64,000 bases of DNA from Clostridiales bacterium (GTDB taxonomy: Bacteria; Bacillota; Clostridia; Saccharofermentanales; Saccharofermentanaceae): contig JAFWDK010000024.1 in NCBI GenBank assembly GCA_017513085.1, positions 1-64,000 of the forward strand, written 5' to 3'. Below are positions 63,043 to 64,000 of this stretch, piece by piece. Numbering within the stretch: position 1 is the stretch's first letter; the number at the start of each line of letters is the position of its first letter. The notes under the pieces were generated by a model. The model ran no database searches and was not told where the DNA came from. It was given only the letters and a program-made list of their open reading frames with translations. Made by a program: the position numbers and the translations under genes.

Positions 63043-63499
63043 GCGTCAGGAAGCGATGCTGAAACTGGTGCGTGCGAAGGACATCAGCACGCAGGAAGAA
63101 TTGGCCCGTGAGCTTGAAAACGCCGGCTGGCAAGTTACTCAGGCTACGGTATCCCGTGATATAAAAGATCTTGGGATCATTAAAGTTACTTTGCCTTCCG
63201 GCGGCACAAAATACAGTGTGCTTGACCGTACCGGTGATGTTGCTCCCGGAAGATTGTTGTCTGTGTTTTCGCATTGTGTTTTATCTTGTGAAGTTGCTAT
63301 GAATCTCGTTGTTGTGAAAACGTTGCCGGGTATGGCGAATGCAGCGGCTTCTGCGTTGGATTCGATCCATCTTCCGGGTGTTGTCGGAACGATTGCCGGC
63401 GACGATACGGTTTTTATCGCAACGCCAAGTAATGAAGACGCCCTGGCTATCAATTCGACGATCAAGGATATGAATTCCCGTTCCGGATCGGATGCATAA
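63023..63499 (+). CDS. argR: Arginine repressor ArgR
   Basis: A 158-residue hexameric repressor. An N-terminal winged helix (VTQATVSRDIKDLGIIK) and a C-terminal arginine-binding domain (NLVVVKTLPGMANAAASALD, GTIAGDDTVFIAT) are clear. GAGGTAGTTT supports the ATG at 63023. The nadK-argR-recN order is usual in Gram-positives. Confidence 0.96.
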   Translation: MKMAKNERQEAMLKLVRAKDISTQEELARELENAGWQVTQATVSRDIKDLGIIKVTLPSGGTKYSVLDRTGDVAPGRLLSVFSHCVLSCEVAMNLVVVKTLPGMANAAASALDSIHLPGVVGTIAGDDTVFIATPSNEDALAINSTIKDMNSRSGSDA

Positions 63500-63510
63500 G
63501 AGAGGCAAAA

Positions 63511-64000
63511 GTGTTATTACAGCTGACCATACAAGATTTTGCCATAGTAGAATATGCTTCGTTTGCGCCTGGCAAGGGTCTGAATATCCTTACCGGTGAG
63601 ACGGGTGCAGGTAAATCATTGATCATCGATGCGATCGGTGCACTTCTGGGCCATCGTATCGGTCGTGATTATGTGCGCAAGGATGCAGAGAAGGCAGTGA
63701 TCGAAGCCGTATTTGACGGGATCTCCACATCTGTTCCTTCCGAAGTTTTAGATGAATACGGAATAGAAGCAGAAGAAGACTCCCTTATTCTTCTGCGTGA
63801 GATCAATAAGGACGGCCGTAGCCTTGTACGAGTGAATGGCCGTACAATGCCGGTTTCTGTTTTGAAATCGATCGGTTCATATCTTGTCGACATTCATGGA
63901 CAGCATGACCAGCAGACGATCTTTGATCCATCCAAACACCTTGGAATCCTCGATTCGTATCTTGGTGATGAGATCAAACCTCATCTTCAGGCTTTCCAAA
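63511..64000 (+). CDS. recN: DNA repair protein RecN (partial, cut by window end)
   Basis: From GTG 63511 (AGAGG at 63501) the frame stays open to the window end, about 163 residues. It shows the SMC-like ATPase start LTIQDFAIVEYASF, the P-loop GETGAGKSLIIDAIG, REINKDGRSLVRVNGR and DIHGQHDQQ, all typical of the RecN N terminus. The rest lies right of the window. RecN helps double-strand break repair. Confidence 0.95.
   Translation, partial: MLLQLTIQDFAIVEYASFAPGKGLNILTGETGAGKSLIIDAIGALLGHRIGRDYVRKDAEKAVIEAVFDGISTSVPSEVLDEYGIEAEEDSLILLREINKDGRSLVRVNGRTMPVSVLKSIGSYLVDIHGQHDQQTIFDPSKHLGILDSYLGDEIKPHLQAFQ

Overview
The window reads as a chromosome segment of a low-to-mid GC Gram-positive anaerobe of the class Clostridia, most likely a gut or rumen fibre degrader related to the Ruminococcaceae/Saccharofermentans group. 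This placement is inference. It rests on T-box control of thrS, the efp-asp23-amaP-nusB-xseAB-ispA-dxs-nadK-argR-recN order, Pro-Thr-rich surface proteins with DUF4214 repeats, a lipoprotein GH10 xylanase and a giant 2-hydroxyacyl-CoA dehydratase activase-like protein. Genes are dense and mostly on the + strand. No phage, insertion sequence or CRISPR array was seen.

Layout. Positions 1-3414 hold the end of one DUF4214 surface protein and a complete paralogue with about two dozen Pro-Thr repeats. Positions 3500-9441 carry a threonine T-box leader with thrS, tRNA-Pro, two small membrane-anchored proteins and the GH10 xylanase. Positions 9572-22624 carry folA, a small conserved protein, an orphan ABC-2 permease, the activase-like giant, polA, coaE and an ABC exporter. 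ychF lies on the minus strand. Then come comM, dprA, topA and trmFO, a DNA-processing and tRNA-modification block.

Positions 31220-38081 are the most distinctive part. Five tightly packed genes encode an FHA protein, a membrane PP2C phosphatase, a membrane serine protease fused to an FHA domain, a soluble PP2C phosphatase and a membrane Ser/Thr kinase. They look like a self-contained envelope-sensing phospho-signalling system. Four copies of a T-V-A-[I/M] motif in the FHA protein and one in the kinase fit the known FHA preference for phosphothreonine with Ile/Leu-like residues at +3, which suggests built-in docking sites.

Positions 38082-48538 hold queA-tgt (minus), dapA-dapB-yajC, dnaG-trmK-nif3 (without the usual rpoD), the RNase P RNA, an unusual PurM-type AIR synthase and a lipoprotein. 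Positions 48686-55477 hold tRNA-Lys, a MetY-type sulfhydrylase, a DUF4867 protein, aspartokinase (minus), a YqeG phosphatase and a surface protein with four FN3 repeats. Positions 55594-64000 hold the efp to recN housekeeping run, with recN cut by the window end.

Two matching palindromes built on CGAAATCGATTTCG precede the xylanase and the DUF4867 gene. They resemble LacI-family operators and may mark a shared carbohydrate regulon.
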